A stretch of 64,000 bases of DNA from Guyparkeria hydrothermalis (GTDB lineage: Bacteria > Pseudomonadota > Gammaproteobacteria > Halothiobacillales > Halothiobacillaceae), in assembly GCF_023555375.1 (NCBI RefSeq), contig NZ_JAJSEE010000001.1, forward strand, positions 124,001-188,000, in the 5' to 3' direction. Numbering within the stretch: the stretch's first letter is position 1; each line of letters opens with the position of its first letter. This document shows positions 52,566 through 62,637 of the stretch, piece after piece. The translations under genes and the position numbers were made by a program. A model generated the notes under the pieces. The model worked only from the letters and a program-made list of their open reading frames with translations, had not been told where the DNA came from and did no database searches.

Positions 52566-54398
52566 CTATCCGTTTCCACCCGACGGCACCCCATGATTTT
52601 TCAAGAGTTTATGAACAAACCATAGAAAAGCGCCAATCATATTCAAAAGAATACCCGCTACAAAAATCTTCGTTTCTCCCCCCATGCGTTCCCACCACGT
52701 CTCATTGAGCCTTACTCCTTCCATATAGACGATATCGACGGTGCCATTATATTTGATCTCGTCGGCGCTCAAGGGTCGAAAAGAGGAGCGCGCGCCACGA
52801 AGCTCCATAGCCGCACCTGATTCCAACTCATGAGTTTCGCCTTCAATTCGGACTTCTTGACTATCAAGGGCTCCAATTTGCGCAAACTCTATATGCGCCA
52901 CATTGCGCGGCACGCTAACAGAATCGTAATCCGGAATAACAAGCCAACCGCCTCCTCCATACACATTCAAGGTATTATCTTCACTGATTTTTAAAAACGA
53001 GAACTCATCTTTTCTAACGAGCTGAAAAAGAACACCCGACATGGCAACCTCGGTGTCCACTTCAAAATTGCCTTCACCCAGATCATCAAGACCCGCCATC
53101 CGACAATCGAGCTTGGAGTCTGCTCTTGAAAAAGGCACAGGGTTAAAGCTTATTCGGCGCTCCTCCCCATCCACTTCGATCACAAGGTCACGAACCGCGG
53201 GCACCATACCAGAGGAATCATAATCAACCATTATCGACGACATAAATGCTGACATATCACTCGATGCTGTCCAATAACGCAACGCGCCGCCAGTAATAAA
53301 AAGCGAAGCTTTTGTGCGACCATCTTCACTTTCGTCAAACCGTAACATCCGAATATTTTCTTTTGTATCAAGGCCAAATTTATCATCATCTTCCGACACC
53401 ACCCCTAGAGTTAAATCCGAACCCCCAGAGAGATATTGAGCGGAAAAATTCTGCACGTCAGGAAATACCCAATAAGGCCTGTCTCCTTCGGAGATTTCAA
53501 GCTGATCTAAGTCCTGATGGCACTCGACTGGAAAGTAAACCTGAAGGTCCCAGGTTGACTCAGGGACATCTTTGCGCCATTCCAAAGAATGAACACTTTT
53601 GGGACTGAGCCACCTGACCCTGTCTGACTCGAATTCTTTTTTAGAAAAAATTAGTGAATTCGACGTGGGACCAAATGAAGAGTCATCCGCTTTTTCGTCG
53701 AAACCATCTTGAAGAACATACGTAATATAAAACTCTCCCTTAAGGCTTCCCTCGATATACACAGGCTGAACGTAAAAAAGGAGCCAAACAGCAATGTAGA
53801 CAAACACATTAAAGACAAACCCAGAAACAACTGGGGCCATCACCTCTATACTCCGCCTAACGCGAAATGATAAGTGGCGCTGACCCACCGCCATTTCACC
53901 AAGATGCTTCAAGATAACAACAAAACCGGCCACAAAAACCGATCCAAATAGTGACAAAACAAGAAGGATCCACAAAATGTCTAGTGATAAGCCGTCAGAT
54001 ATCGCCTGATATACCGCCCCAACCGCAACCTGAATAACAAAGTTTAGAGAAAAAGAGACGGCAAAAACGAATCTATAAGAAACAGCGTTAAAAGCCGCAA
54101 ATATCAACACAAAAGCCAACGCCAACGAATACCAGACAAATGACGCGCTCAGCCAATCACCTAATCCGGATACTGGCGTCACTAACATTCGACTGACGGA
54201 CTCAGGAGACGGGAGGAAGAACTGGGAAATATATATATAAACAACGGGTCCGGTGCCAATCACTAATGAAAGGCCAACAACATTAGCCAAAAAGACAGAG
54301 GCAGGACCGGAGGTTTCTCGCATCGTCACTCTTTGTTTTCTCATTTTATATAAAATTGAAATAACAATCAGACTCAATAAAGCAATAATAATTAACAT
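52566..54398 (-). CDS. AT-rich orphan membrane protein
   Basis: The 610-residue protein is not recognised. Base composition is far lower in GC than all neighbours and codons such as TTT, AAA and ATA are frequent, pointing to transfer. It has an N-terminal helix, about five to six further helices up to residue 215 (LSLVIGTGPVVYIYISQFFL, LALAFVLIFAAFNAVS, LDILWILLVLSLFGSVFVAG, FNVFVYIAVWLLFYV), a large hydrophilic and beta-rich domain (about 220-575), and one last helix near the C-terminus. GAGGGA lies 5 nt before ATG 54398. It sits between the lysS terminator and the hairpin element. Confidence 0.75.
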   Translation of the reverse strand: MLIIIALLSLIVISILYKMRKQRVTMRETSGPASVFLANVVGLSLVIGTGPVVYIYISQFFLPSPESVSRMLVTPVSGLGDWLSASFVWYSLALAFVLIFAAFNAVSYRFVFAVSFSLNFVIQVAVGAVYQAISDGLSLDILWILLVLSLFGSVFVAGFVVILKHLGEMAVGQRHLSFRVRRSIEVMAPVVSGFVFNVFVYIAVWLLFYVQPVYIEGSLKGEFYITYVLQDGFDEKADDSSFGPTSNSLIFSKKEFESDRVRWLSPKSVHSLEWRKDVPESTWDLQVYFPVECHQDLDQLEISEGDRPYWVFPDVQNFSAQYLSGGSDLTLGVVSEDDDKFGLDTKENIRMLRFDESEDGRTKASLFITGGALRYWTASSDMSAFMSSIMVDYDSSGMVPAVRDLVIEVDGEERRISFNPVPFSRADSKLDCRMAGLDDLGEGNFEVDTEVAMSGVLFQLVRKDEFSFLKISEDNTLNVYGGGGWLVIPDYDSVSVPRNVAHIEFAQIGALDSQEVRIEGETHELESGAAMELRGARSSFRPLSADEIKYNGTVDIVYMEGVRLNETWWERMGGETKIFVAGILLNMIGAFLWFVHKLLKNHGVPSGGNG

Positions 54399-54435
54399 TC
54401 AGATCCCTCTGATGAGCAGCAATGCGTCGATATAA

Positions 54436-54464
54436 CAAAATAAAAGCCCGCTCAAAGCGGGCTT
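54436..54464 (-). terminator. lysS terminator
   Basis: 9-bp arms AAGCCCGCT / AGCGGGCTT with loop CAA, followed on the minus strand by TTTTATTTTG. It is 31 bp past the lysS stop and just before the orphan AT-rich gene, which therefore needs its own promoter or readthrough. Confidence 0.88.
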
Positions 54465-54494
54465 GGCATACTTATTTCAAATACGGTGGAGGAA

Positions 54495-55991
54495 TCACTC
54501 CGGCCGCATATGCGGGAAGAGCAGCACATCCCGAATCGACGCCGAATCGGTCAACAACATGATCAACCGATCGATGCCGATCCCCTCCCCCGCCGTCGGC
54601 GGCATGCCGTGCTCCAGCGCGCGGATGTAGTCGGCGTCGAAGTGCATGGCCTCCTCGTCACCGGCTTCCTTCTCGTTGACCTGCTGGGCGAAGCGCTCGG
54701 CCTGATCCTCGGCATCGTTCAGCTCCGAGAAGCCGTTGGCAATCTCGCGGCCGCCGACGAAGAATTCGAAGCGCTCGGTGACGAACGGGTCGTCGTCCTT
54801 GCGGCGGGCCAGCGGTGAGACCTCGGCCGGGTACTCGGTGATGAAGGTCGGGTCGTGCAGCTTGTGCTCGGCGGTCTTCTCGAAGATCTCGATCTGCACC
54901 TTGCCGAGGCCATACGAGTCCTTGAGCGGGATGCCGAGCTTCTTCGCGACGGCACGCGCGTTATCGAGGTCGTCGATGTCGGCGGCGGTGAGATCCGGGT
55001 TATGGCGCAGGATCGCCTCGCGGACGGTCAGGCGCTCGAAGGGCTTGCCGAACTCGAAGGTGTCGCCCTGGTACTCGATCGAGGTGCCACCGTGGACTTC
55101 TTCGGCGCAGCGGCGCAGCAGGTCCTCGGTGAGGTTCATCAGGTCGTTGTAGTCGGCGTAGGCCTGGTAGAACTCGACCATGGTGAATTCGGGGTTGTGC
55201 CGCGTGGACAGGCCCTCGTTACGGAAGTTGCGGTTGATCTCGTAGACCCGCTCGAAGCCGCCGACCACCAGGCGCTTGAGGAACAGCTCCGGCGCGATGC
55301 GCAGGTACAGCGGCATGTCGAGCGCGTTGTGGTGGGTGACGAACGGCTTGGCCGACGCCCCGCCCGGGATGGCCTGCATCATCGGCGTCTCGACTTCCAG
55401 GAAGCCGTGGCCGTCGAGGTAGTCGCGGATGAAGCGGATCACGCGGCTGCGCAGGCGGAAGGTCTCGCGCGCCGACTCGTTCATGACGAGATCGAGGTAG
55501 CGCTGGCGATAGCGGGCCTCGGTGTCGGACAGGCCGTGGTACTTGTCCGGCAGCGGGCGCAGGCTCTTGGTGAGCATGCGGATGGAATCCACGCGCACGG
55601 AGAGCTCGCCCTTGTTGGTCTTGAAGAGCACGCCCTCGCCGCCGACGATGTCGCCGATGTCCCAGGTCTTGAAGTCCTGGTAGACGTCCGCGCCGACGTC
55701 GTCGCGGGCGACGTAGAACTGGATGCGGCCGGACTGGTCGAGGATGGAGAGGAAGCTTGCCTTGCCCATCACCCGCTTGGCCATGACGCGGCCGGCAACC
55801 GCGACGCGCACGGTGTTCTCCTCGAACCACGGCTTGTCGTGCTCGCCGTACTCGGCCTGCAGTTCGCCTGCCATGTGTTCCCGGTCGAAGTCGTTGGGGA
55901 ACGGGTTGCCGGTCTCGCGCAGCTTCTTGAGCTTCTCGCGGCGCTCGGCAATCAGTTGGTTCTCGTCGAGTTCGGGCTTTTGCTCGGCCAT
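54495..55991 (-). CDS. lysS: Lysyl-tRNA synthetase (class II)
   Basis: The 498-residue enzyme charges tRNA-Lys. It has an N-terminal OB-fold domain ([21 protein letters not shown]) and class II catalytic core: motif 2 [49 protein letters not shown], and motif 3 [20 protein letters not shown]. Start at 55991 matches the family. It is normally next to prfB, as here, though a REP-type pair separates them. Confidence 0.97.
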   Translation of the reverse strand: MAEQKPELDENQLIAERREKLKKLRETGNPFPNDFDREHMAGELQAEYGEHDKPWFEENTVRVAVAGRVMAKRVMGKASFLSILDQSGRIQFYVARDDVGADVYQDFKTWDIGDIVGGEGVLFKTNKGELSVRVDSIRMLTKSLRPLPDKYHGLSDTEARYRQRYLDLVMNESARETFRLRSRVIRFIRDYLDGHGFLEVETPMMQAIPGGASAKPFVTHHNALDMPLYLRIAPELFLKRLVVGGFERVYEINRNFRNEGLSTRHNPEFTMVEFYQAYADYNDLMNLTEDLLRRCAEEVHGGTSIEYQGDTFEFGKPFERLTVREAILRHNPDLTAADIDDLDNARAVAKKLGIPLKDSYGLGKVQIEIFEKTAEHKLHDPTFITEYPAEVSPLARRKDDDPFVTERFEFFVGGREIANGFSELNDAEDQAERFAQQVNEKEAGDEEAMHFDADYIRALEHGMPPTAGEGIGIDRLIMLLTDSASIRDVLLFPHMRPE

Positions 55992-56063
55992 GGTGTCGGC
56001 TCTTTGTGATGTGTTGGGGCCGGGCGTGCCCGGCGGAATCGTGTTCGGCAATTGGCAACGTCG

Positions 56064-56199
56064 CTGTGGGAGCTTGCCTTGCAAGCGAATCGCGCCCTGG
56101 TTCGTTGAGCGGGGCGCGAGTTCCCGTTTCGGCCTTGTGCCCGGCCTGAACGGGGACGGCCGCTACCGCGGCCTTCGCGAGCGGGGCTCGCTCCCACAG
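56064..56199. repeat. Inverted pair of REP-like sequences between prfB and lysS
   Basis: Left element CTGTGGGAGCTTGCCTTGCA at 56064-56083 and, in opposite orientation, GAGCGGGGCTCGCTCCCACA near 56179-56198; both share the CTGTGGGAGC head. This is the layout of bacterial interspersed mosaic elements. The core between is GC-rich with hairpin potential and could act as a transcript-stabilising or terminating structure. Confidence 0.75.
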
Positions 56200-56216
56200 T
56201 GGGGCTTCGTCGTGTC

Positions 56217-57315
56217 TTACAGGCCGCTCTTGAGGCTGGCCTCGATGAACGGGTCGAGATCGCCGTCGAGCACCGCCTGCGTGTTGCCGGTCTCGTGGCT
56301 GGTGCGCAGGTCCTTGATGCGGCTCTGGTCGAGCACGTAGGAGCGGATCTGGCTGCCCCAGCCGACGTCGGCCTTGGTGTCCTCGACGGCCTGGGCCTCG
56401 GCGCGGCGCTTCTGCATCTCCAGCTCGTAGAGCTTGGCCTTGAGCTGCTTCATCGCCCGATCCCGGTTCTGGATCTGCGAGCGCTCGGACTGGCACGCCA
56501 CCACCACGCCGGTGGGGATGTGCGTGAAGCGCACCGCCGACTCGGTCCGGTTGACGTGCTGACCGCCGGCCCCGGAGGCACGGTAGACGTCGGTACGGAT
56601 GTCCGCCGGGTTGATCTCGATCTCGATGTTGTCGTCCACCTCGGGGGAGACGAACACCGAGGCAAACGAGGTGTGCCGGCGGTTGTCCGAGTCGAACGGC
56701 GACTTGCGTACCAGGCGATGCACGCCGGTCTCGGTGCGCAGCCAGCCGAAGGCGAACTCGCCCTCGAAGCGGATGGTGGCCGACTTGATGCCGGCGACCT
56801 CGCCGTCGGAGATCTCGATGATCTCGGTCTTGAAGCCGTGCTTCTCGCCCCAGCGCAGGTACATGCGCAGCAGGATGGAGGCCCAGTCCTGCGCCTCGGT
56901 GCCGCCGGCGCCGGCCTGGATGTCCATGAAGGCGTTGGACTCGTCCATCTCGCCGGAGAACATGCGGCGGAACTCGAGGTCCTCGATCCGCTTCTCGAAC
57001 TCCTGGACGTCGGACTCGACCGAGGCGATGGTGTCCTCGTCGTCTTCCTCGCCGGCCATCTCCACGAGCTCACGCGCGTCGGTCAGGCCGTCGCGCATCT
57101 CGGAGAGGGTGTCGACGATGCGCACCAGCGAGGCGCGCTCCTTGTTCAGTGCCTGGGCGCGATCCGGGTCGTTCCAGACGTCGGGCACTTCCAGCTCGCG
57201 ATCGACCTCTTCCAGGCGTTCTTTCTTCTCATCGTAGTTAAAGATACCCCCGGAGCGACTCGGAGCGCTCGATGAGGTTGTCGATACGATTCAGGATCGG
57301 GTTGATTTCGGCCAT
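56217..57315 (-). CDS. prfB: Peptide chain release factor 2, programmed +1 frameshift with UAA
   Basis: The gene starts at ATG 57315 ([20 protein letters not shown]...LRGYL) and hits a stop at codon 26 (57240-57238). The +1 shift at CTT-T then reads [20 protein letters not shown], continuing to residue 365, the usual RF2 length. The stop-recognition tripeptide SPF ([11 protein letters not shown]) and catalytic GGQ ([15 protein letters not shown]) are present. The site is CGGGGG-TAT-CTT-TAA-C: the internal ribosome-like sequence and slippery codon are standard, but the stop is UAA where UGA is usual. Annotation as one frame would start wrongly at 57188. Confidence 0.95.
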
Positions 57316-57614
57316 GGAATGCGGTGTCGCTGGTAGTCGATAAGAGTTGAAGCAAGCGTCATCCGATCCAATCCGGGTGACGCCCGGATTCGACAGGAAG
57401 TGCGGTAGTTTACTGAATGCCCACGGTTACCTCAAAGCGCATGGCGACGGGAAAACGAGGGAGCGCCATCGCCATATTCCCAAGCGTTTTCCCTGTGGCA
57501 TGATGAGGCTCGGCCACGCGCCCAAGGCATGCCGTTTCAGCTATATACCCGCCGGCGAATCGCCCAGTTCGACCCCACGCGAATTGCCCGGCCAACGGAC
57601 GACGACTACCGACT

Positions 57615-59090
57615 ATGGAACACCAGCAACAGCCCCTTTGCCCCGCCGCCCGGCGTTCAATCGGTCGGCTGGCCGCCGCGGCCCTCACCGGCCTGCTGCT
57701 CCTGCCACTCGCCGCGACGGCGGCGAACGACGCCCTGCCCGCCAAGGTGAACGCCGAGCTCGCCGCGCAGAAGCTGGATGCCAACCACCTGGGACTGTGG
57801 GTGCAGGCGGTCGACAGCGACACCCCGCTGATCAACCACCAGGGCGACCGGCTGTTCAACCCGGCCTCGGTGATGAAATTGGTGACCACGGTCGCCTCGC
57901 TGGACGTGCTCGGCCCGACCTTCCAGTGGAAGACCGAGTTCCTGGCCGATACCAAGCCGGTCAACGGCGTGATCAACGGCGATCTCTACATCAAGGGCTA
58001 CGGCGACCCGTGGTTTCGCAGCGAGGACCTCTGGGACGCCGTGCGACGCCTGCGCGAACTGGGCGTGCAGGAGATCCGCGGCGACGTGATCCTCGACGAT
58101 TCGTACTTCGCGCCGATCGCCGCCGACCCGGGCGACTTCGACAACCGCCCGGACCGCGTCTACAACGCCCTGCCCAACGCCCTGTTGCTGGACAACCGCG
58201 CCGTGCGCATCAGCATCACGCCGCACGGCCAGGGCGAATCGGCGGTGAGCACCTGGCCGCCGAACCCGCGCATGGCGCTGGACAACAGCCTCAACCTGGT
58301 CAACCAGCCCTGCCGCTCGGACACCAATCGCCCCGTGATCGACATCCGCAACCCGACCGATCCGGGCGCGGAGATCCAGGTGCGTGGCACCGTCTCGCGC
58401 CAGTGCGCGCCGCATCTCTACTACCGCGTCGCGGGCGACCCGCACGATGCCTTCTTCCACGCCTTCAAGGAACTGTTCGAGTCCGCCGGCGGCAGCATCA
58501 CCGGCACCTGGCGCCAGGGGCTGGTGCAGGCCGGCGCGACCCGGCTGCTCACCCACGACTCCCGGCCGCTGTCGAACTACCTGTGGCTGATGAACAAGTG
58601 GTCGAACAACGTCATGGCGCGGCAGATCATGCTGACCATGGGCGCGGAGATCGAGGGCACCCCGGCCACCGAGCTCAAGGCCGCGCGCGTGATCGAGCGC
58701 TGGGCCGAGGACCGCGGCCTGAACTGGGACGGGGCGGTGGTCGAGAACGGCTCGGGCCTGTCGCGCATCTCGCGGCTCTCCCCGCGCCAGATCGGCCAGA
58801 TGCTGCTCTCGGTCTGGACGAGCCCGTACATGGCCGAGGTGATGTCCACCCTGCCCATCGCCGGCATCGACGGCACGATGAGAAAGCGGCTGACCGACGG
58901 CTCGATCCGCGGCCACGCCCACATCAAGACCGGCACCCTGCGCGACGTGCGCGCCGGCGCGGGCTACCTGCTGGCCAAGTCCGGCCGGCGCTACGTGGTT
59001 GTCATGCTGCACAACGAACAGGGCGTGCAGTACGGCGGCGGCACGCGCGTGCAGGACGCCCTGCTGACCTGGTTGTACGAGAACGGCTGA
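57615..59090 (+). CDS. dacB: D-alanyl-D-alanine carboxypeptidase/endopeptidase (PBP4 type, S13)
   Basis: The 491-residue periplasmic enzyme has a signal peptide (residues about 14-37, ATA/AND). Catalytic motifs: SVMK in FNPASVMKLVTT (SxxK, about 89-92), NGSGLS (SxN region variant) and HIKTGTLRDV (KTG, about 437-439). The S13 insertion domain (about 105-280) is present. It trims and cleaves peptidoglycan peptides. Divergent from prfB; the 299-bp gap contains both promoters but no other feature I can define. Confidence 0.93.
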   Translation: MEHQQQPLCPAARRSIGRLAAAALTGLLLLPLAATAANDALPAKVNAELAAQKLDANHLGLWVQAVDSDTPLINHQGDRLFNPASVMKLVTTVASLDVLGPTFQWKTEFLADTKPVNGVINGDLYIKGYGDPWFRSEDLWDAVRRLRELGVQEIRGDVILDDSYFAPIAADPGDFDNRPDRVYNALPNALLLDNRAVRISITPHGQGESAVSTWPPNPRMALDNSLNLVNQPCRSDTNRPVIDIRNPTDPGAEIQVRGTVSRQCAPHLYYRVAGDPHDAFFHAFKELFESAGGSITGTWRQGLVQAGATRLLTHDSRPLSNYLWLMNKWSNNVMARQIMLTMGAEIEGTPATELKAARVIERWAEDRGLNWDGAVVENGSGLSRISRLSPRQIGQMLLSVWTSPYMAEVMSTLPIAGIDGTMRKRLTDGSIRGHAHIKTGTLRDVRAGAGYLLAKSGRRYVVVMLHNEQGVQYGGGTRVQDALLTWLYENG

Positions 59091-59114
59091 ACGCCGCCGG
59101 CACCTGACCCGACC

Positions 59115-59181
59115 GTAGGAGCGCCTTCAGGCGCGATGGGGCGACCGGTGGTTGCGTTTCGCGGCTAAAGCCGCTCCTACG
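59115..59181. repeat. Inverted pair of REP-like sequences after dacB
   Basis: GTAGGAGCGCCTTCAGGCGC at 59115-59134 and the opposite-strand GTAGGAGCGGCTTTAGCCGC at 59181-59162 share the GTAGGAGCG head and a short stem each. This resembles the GTAGGAGCGGCTTTAGCCGC REP family common in gammaproteobacteria. It may also terminate dacB transcription. Confidence 0.8.
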
Positions 59182-59360
59182 CAGCCTTGCCGATCAATTG
59201 CTCGGCCTCGCAAGCTCCCGGTTCGGACTGCCGTTCCACTCGTTCGGGACGCACGCCGGCGCGATCGAGCACGGCTTCAACATCCCACCCCAACCACTTG
59301 AATCCCGGCGATTCGCATCCAATCATTCCGGTAGGAAACTGGTTTGATTGGAGGTGAGAC

Positions 59361-60128
59361 ATGGCTGCTATCGATCGTATTCGTGACCGCTTCGAACAGA
59401 TCGGCACGTCAATTACCGAGGGCTGGCGCCGCCTGACCGACGCGGCCGGCCAGGCGGTCACCCGCTTTACCCCGAGCCATCGCGAGTCCGCCGAGGGCAG
59501 TCATGACCTGGATCGACGCAACATCGGCTGGGGCCTGTTGCCGGTGGAGGTGTTCGACCAGGGCGGCCGGATCGAGGTGCGCCTGGAGGCGCCCGGGCTC
59601 GAGCGCGAGGACATCGAGGTGGAGGTGGTCGACGATCACGCGGGAACCTCTGCATGAATCGATAGTGCCTCTGCGGGACCGCCAAGGGTCCAGATGCAAG
59701 GCGCGGTGCGCCGTGAATGGCGGTCGCCATTCGCAAGCGCCGCAACGCCGCAGATGGGCCCTTGGCGGCCCGCCCGAGAGGGGCTCGCGGGTTTGCCCGC
59801 ACTCGTCGTTGCCGGCCCTCGACGGGCAATGAGCCCGCCTTCGGCCCGGCGCCTCGATTGCGAACAAACCCGCGAGCCAGAGGCACCATCGATTCATGCA
59901 GAGGTTCCCTTGCGCATCGCCGGCGAGAAGCGCGTCGAGCGCGAACACCGGCAGGGGGAATACCACGTGGCCGAGTGTGCCTACGGCTGTTTTGCCCGAC
60001 TGGTGCCGCTGCCGGCGGCGGTCAAGGCCGACTCAGCGCAGGCCCGCTACCGGAACGGCGTACTCAGCGTGACCCTGGACAAGGCCGAGGACAGCCGCCG
60101 CCGGCGCATCGAGGTCCAGAACGGTTAG
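59361..60128 (+). pseudogene. Hsp20/alpha-crystallin small heat-shock gene split by repeat element copy 2
   Basis: The 5' part (59361-59639, GGAGG ribosome site) encodes MAAIDRIRDRFEQIG...NIGWGLLPVEVFDQGGRIEV and the start of the crystallin domain APGLEREDIEVEVVDDH. The 3' part (59910-60128), in the same frame, continues LRIAGEKRVEREHRQGEYHV, AECAYGCFARLVPLP and RYRNGVLSVTL, the end of the domain. Between lie 270 bp (90 codons) of inserted repeat with an in-frame TGA at 59655. Uninterrupted, the protein would be about 165 residues. A heat-shock-like promoter (CTTGAA-N16-CCAATCAT near 59297) is weak. Transcription of the intact chaperone domain is broken. Confidence 0.88.
59642..59909. repeat. 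Dispersed repeat element, copy 2 (32-bp near-perfect inverted ends), inserted in hsp20
   Basis: 268 bp bounded by terminal inverted repeats of 32 bp (59642-59673 and 59878-59909, beginning GGGAACCTCTGCATGAATCG) that differ at only about two positions. The interior matches copy 1 (15602-15955): for example TCCAGATGCAAGGCGC, GGCCCGCCCGA and GATTGCGAACAAA. No transposase. The only unmatched bases at the hsp20 junction are GC at 59640-59641, so a target duplication could be at most a few bases. Minus-strand open frames within are not genes. Confidence 0.88.
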
Positions 60129-61540
60129 ACCTGACCCGGCTGGCCTCCCTCGACCAAAAGCCAGGCGGGCTCCCCCGCTTGCGGCCGGAACGCCACGTCC
60201 ACCAGCCAGTGCCCGCCGGCCCGCACCGCGGCGAGCTGCCCGCCGATCTCCACCCCGATCGCCGCGGGACGCTCCCAGGGCGGGATGCCCTGATCCTGGA
60301 ACCATTGCTTGACCGGCAGGCTCGGTCGACCGACGGCCGGCCGCAGCCGTTCACTGCCGCCCACCGGCCGCAGGCGCCACGCCTCCGTGGTCTTTCTCAG
60401 CCGCCCCCCGTCGTCGTCGGACTCGGCGCTGACCGGCCGTCGACACAGTGCCCCGCCTTCGTCCAGCGACAGGCAGGACTGGTCGTCGGGCCAGTCCCGC
60501 GGCCGCGTCGGCTCGGGTAGCGATTGCAGCCAGTGAATACGCTCCCGGTAGCGACGCAACTGGCCGCCGGGCCACTCGAGCAGCGGCTGGCGGTCGGCCG
60601 CGGCGGTACGCAGCTGGGCAAGCCATTCGCCCAGCCGTTCCGGGGGCGGCGGCAGGCAACCCAGGCGGGCCAGCCACTGGCGCAGCAGGTTGCACTGGCG
60701 ATGCGGCGGCAGGGCCGAGGCCCGGCGCCAGTCCAGCGTGGTCCGGTCGAGCGGCTGGCCGGCGTCCAGCTCGGCCAGCTCGCCGAGCAGGCCCTGCTCC
60801 ATCGTCAGGCGCTGGGCGCTGGTGCGCACCCGTGAGACGGCATCCGGCCAGAAGGCGCGCAGCGCCGGCAGGACGTGGTGGCGCAGGTGGTTGCGGGCAA
60901 ACCCCGGGTCGTCGTTGGCCGGGTCGTCGACCCACGAGAGCCCGCTCGAGCGGGCGGCGGCCTCGAGCTCGGCCCGGGGCGTGTCCAGGAAGGGACGCCA
61001 GTGCGCGAAGGCCGCCCGCGGCCGCCAGGCCGACATGCCCGACAGTCCTCGCCCACCGGAGCCGCGCATCAGGGCCAGCAGGATGGTCTCGGCCTGGTCC
61101 TCGGCGTGGTGCGCGGTCACCAGCACCGGGGGATGGGCGGGGTCGTCGGTCGCCGCCTCGGCGAGCGCGGCATCGAAGGCTCGGTAACGCGCGTCGCGGG
61201 CGGCCGCCTCGGTCGACCCCCGTCCGGCCGCCGCGGCACTCCGCTTGACGCGGACCTGGCGGGCGTCGAACGCGCAGTCGAACGCCTCGGCCTGTTCGCG
61301 GGCGACCTCGGCCCACGCGGGGGCATCGGGGTGCAGGCCGTGATCGACATGGATCACCGACAGGCGGGCAAATCGTCCTTGCTCGCGCCATTGCGACAGG
61401 CGCGTCAGGGCGCCGAGGGAATCGCGCCCGCCGGAGCTGGCGAGCAGGACGTGGGCGGCCGGATCGGGGGCCACCGGGCGCGGCATGCCGTCCGGGCCGA
61501 CCACCGTGCCCGGCGCGAAATCAGCGTTCGGTGAACTCAC
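60125..61540 (-). CDS. tilS: tRNA(Ile)-lysidine synthase
   Basis: The 471-residue enzyme has the PP-loop [11 protein letters not shown] (about 35-45), [16 protein letters not shown], and [25 protein letters not shown], all TilS signatures, then [23 protein letters not shown] and C-terminal TilS domains. It makes lysidine at the wobble position of tRNA-Ile2, an essential step. It overlaps accA by 20 bp and converges on the broken hsp20 gene. Confidence 0.95.
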   Translation of the reverse strand: MSSPNADFAPGTVVGPDGMPRPVAPDPAAHVLLASSGGRDSLGALTRLSQWREQGRFARLSVIHVDHGLHPDAPAWAEVAREQAEAFDCAFDARQVRVKRSAAAAGRGSTEAAARDARYRAFDAALAEAATDDPAHPPVLVTAHHAEDQAETILLALMRGSGGRGLSGMSAWRPRAAFAHWRPFLDTPRAELEAAARSSGLSWVDDPANDDPGFARNHLRHHVLPALRAFWPDAVSRVRTSAQRLTMEQGLLGELAELDAGQPLDRTTLDWRRASALPPHRQCNLLRQWLARLGCLPPPPERLGEWLAQLRTAAADRQPLLEWPGGQLRRYRERIHWLQSLPEPTRPRDWPDDQSCLSLDEGGALCRRPVSAESDDDGGRLRKTTEAWRLRPVGGSERLRPAVGRPSLPVKQWFQDQGIPPWERPAAIGVEIGGQLAAVRAGGHWLVDVAFRPQAGEPAWLLVEGGQPGQV

Positions 61541-62480
61541 CGTAGCTCATCAGGCGCTCGTAGCGCCGCTCGAGCAGCGCCTGGGTGGGTCGGTCGATCT
61601 GGGCGAGCACCGCCTTCTTGAGGCTGCTCTTGAGCGAGCGGGCCATGGCCGGCACGTCGCGGTGCGCGCCGCCACAGGGCTCGGGGATGATCTCGTCGAT
61701 CAGGCCCAGGCTCTTGAGCCGGTCGGCGGTGACGCCCAGCGCCTCGGCGGCTTCCGGGGCCTTCTCGGCGCTCTTGTAGAGGATCGAGGCGCAGCCCTCC
61801 GGGGAGATCACCGAGTAGGTGCTGTACTGGAGCATCATCACGTGGTCGCCCACGCCGATGGCCAGCGCGCCACCGGAGCCGCCCTCGCCGATCACCGTGA
61901 CGATGATCGGGGTCTCGAGCTCGGCCATCACGTAGAGGTTGCGGGCGATCGCCTCGCTCTGGCCGCGCGCCTCGGCGTCGATGCCCGGGTAGGCGCCCGG
62001 GGTGTCGATGAAGGTCAGGACCGGCAGGCCGAACTTCTCGGCCAGCTCCATCAGGCGCTTGGCCTTGCGGTAGCCCTCCGGACGCGGCATGCCGAAGTTG
62101 CGGCGGATCTTCTCCTTGGTGTCCCGACCCTTCTGCTGGCCGATCACCATCACCGGCAGGCCGTCGAGGCGCGCCATGCCGCCGATGATCGCCGGGTCGT
62201 CGCCGAAGGCACGATCGCCGTGCAGTTCGCGGAAGTCGGTGAACACCCGCTGGAGATAGTCGGTGAGGTAGGGACGCTGCGGGTGGCGCGCGAGCTGGTT
62301 GACCTGCCAGGCGCCGAGATTGGCGAAGATCGAGCGCGTCAGGTCCGTCGACTTGGTGCGCAGCCGCTCGATTTCCTCGTCGATGTCCAGGCCCTGGTCG
62401 TCGTCCATGAGCTGGAGCTCGCGGATCTTGGCCTCGAGTTCGGCGATCGGCTGTTCAAAGTCGAGATAGTTCGGATTCAT
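61521..62480 (-). CDS. accA: Acetyl-CoA carboxylase carboxyltransferase subunit alpha
   Basis: The 319-residue subunit begins [19 protein letters not shown] and includes [59 protein letters not shown] and [13 protein letters not shown], the carboxyltransferase core. It forms malonyl-CoA with AccD, first step of fatty-acid synthesis. Length matches E. coli AccA. No separate ribosome site is needed by tilS, which overlaps its end. Confidence 0.97.
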   Translation of the reverse strand: MNPNYLDFEQPIAELEAKIRELQLMDDDQGLDIDEEIERLRTKSTDLTRSIFANLGAWQVNQLARHPQRPYLTDYLQRVFTDFRELHGDRAFGDDPAIIGGMARLDGLPVMVIGQQKGRDTKEKIRRNFGMPRPEGYRKAKRLMELAEKFGLPVLTFIDTPGAYPGIDAEARGQSEAIARNLYVMAELETPIIVTVIGEGGSGGALAIGVGDHVMMLQYSTYSVISPEGCASILYKSAEKAPEAAEALGVTADRLKSLGLIDEIIPEPCGGAHRDVPAMARSLKSSLKKAVLAQIDRPTQALLERRYERLMSYGEFTER

Positions 62481-62637
62481 AGACGGCTGCGCGGTGTGGG
62501 CGGGTAGTCGGTATACCGTCTCGCGGTCGGTACCGGGGCCGAAACAAACGCCCTGACGGTTCGGACCGGGCGGCGAGACAGACGCGTATTGTGCCGAAAT
62601 TGCGCCCGCAGCGTAAATCCGGGGCGTTTCGGGTCGG

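Noticed and set aside
56217-57188. prfB as a 323-residue single-frame gene
   Set aside because: The missing N-terminus is found upstream in the -1 frame with a full frameshift signal, giving the normal 365 residues.
59409-59966. 185-codon minus-strand frame spanning repeat copy 2 and hsp20
   Set aside because: It crosses the element ends and runs antisense to the hsp20 halves, so it is a chance frame.
59694-60128. Separate 144-residue Hsp20-like gene starting inside the repeat
   Set aside because: Only the part after 59910 is Hsp20-like; the upstream codons are repeat sequence, so it is the 3' half of a split gene.
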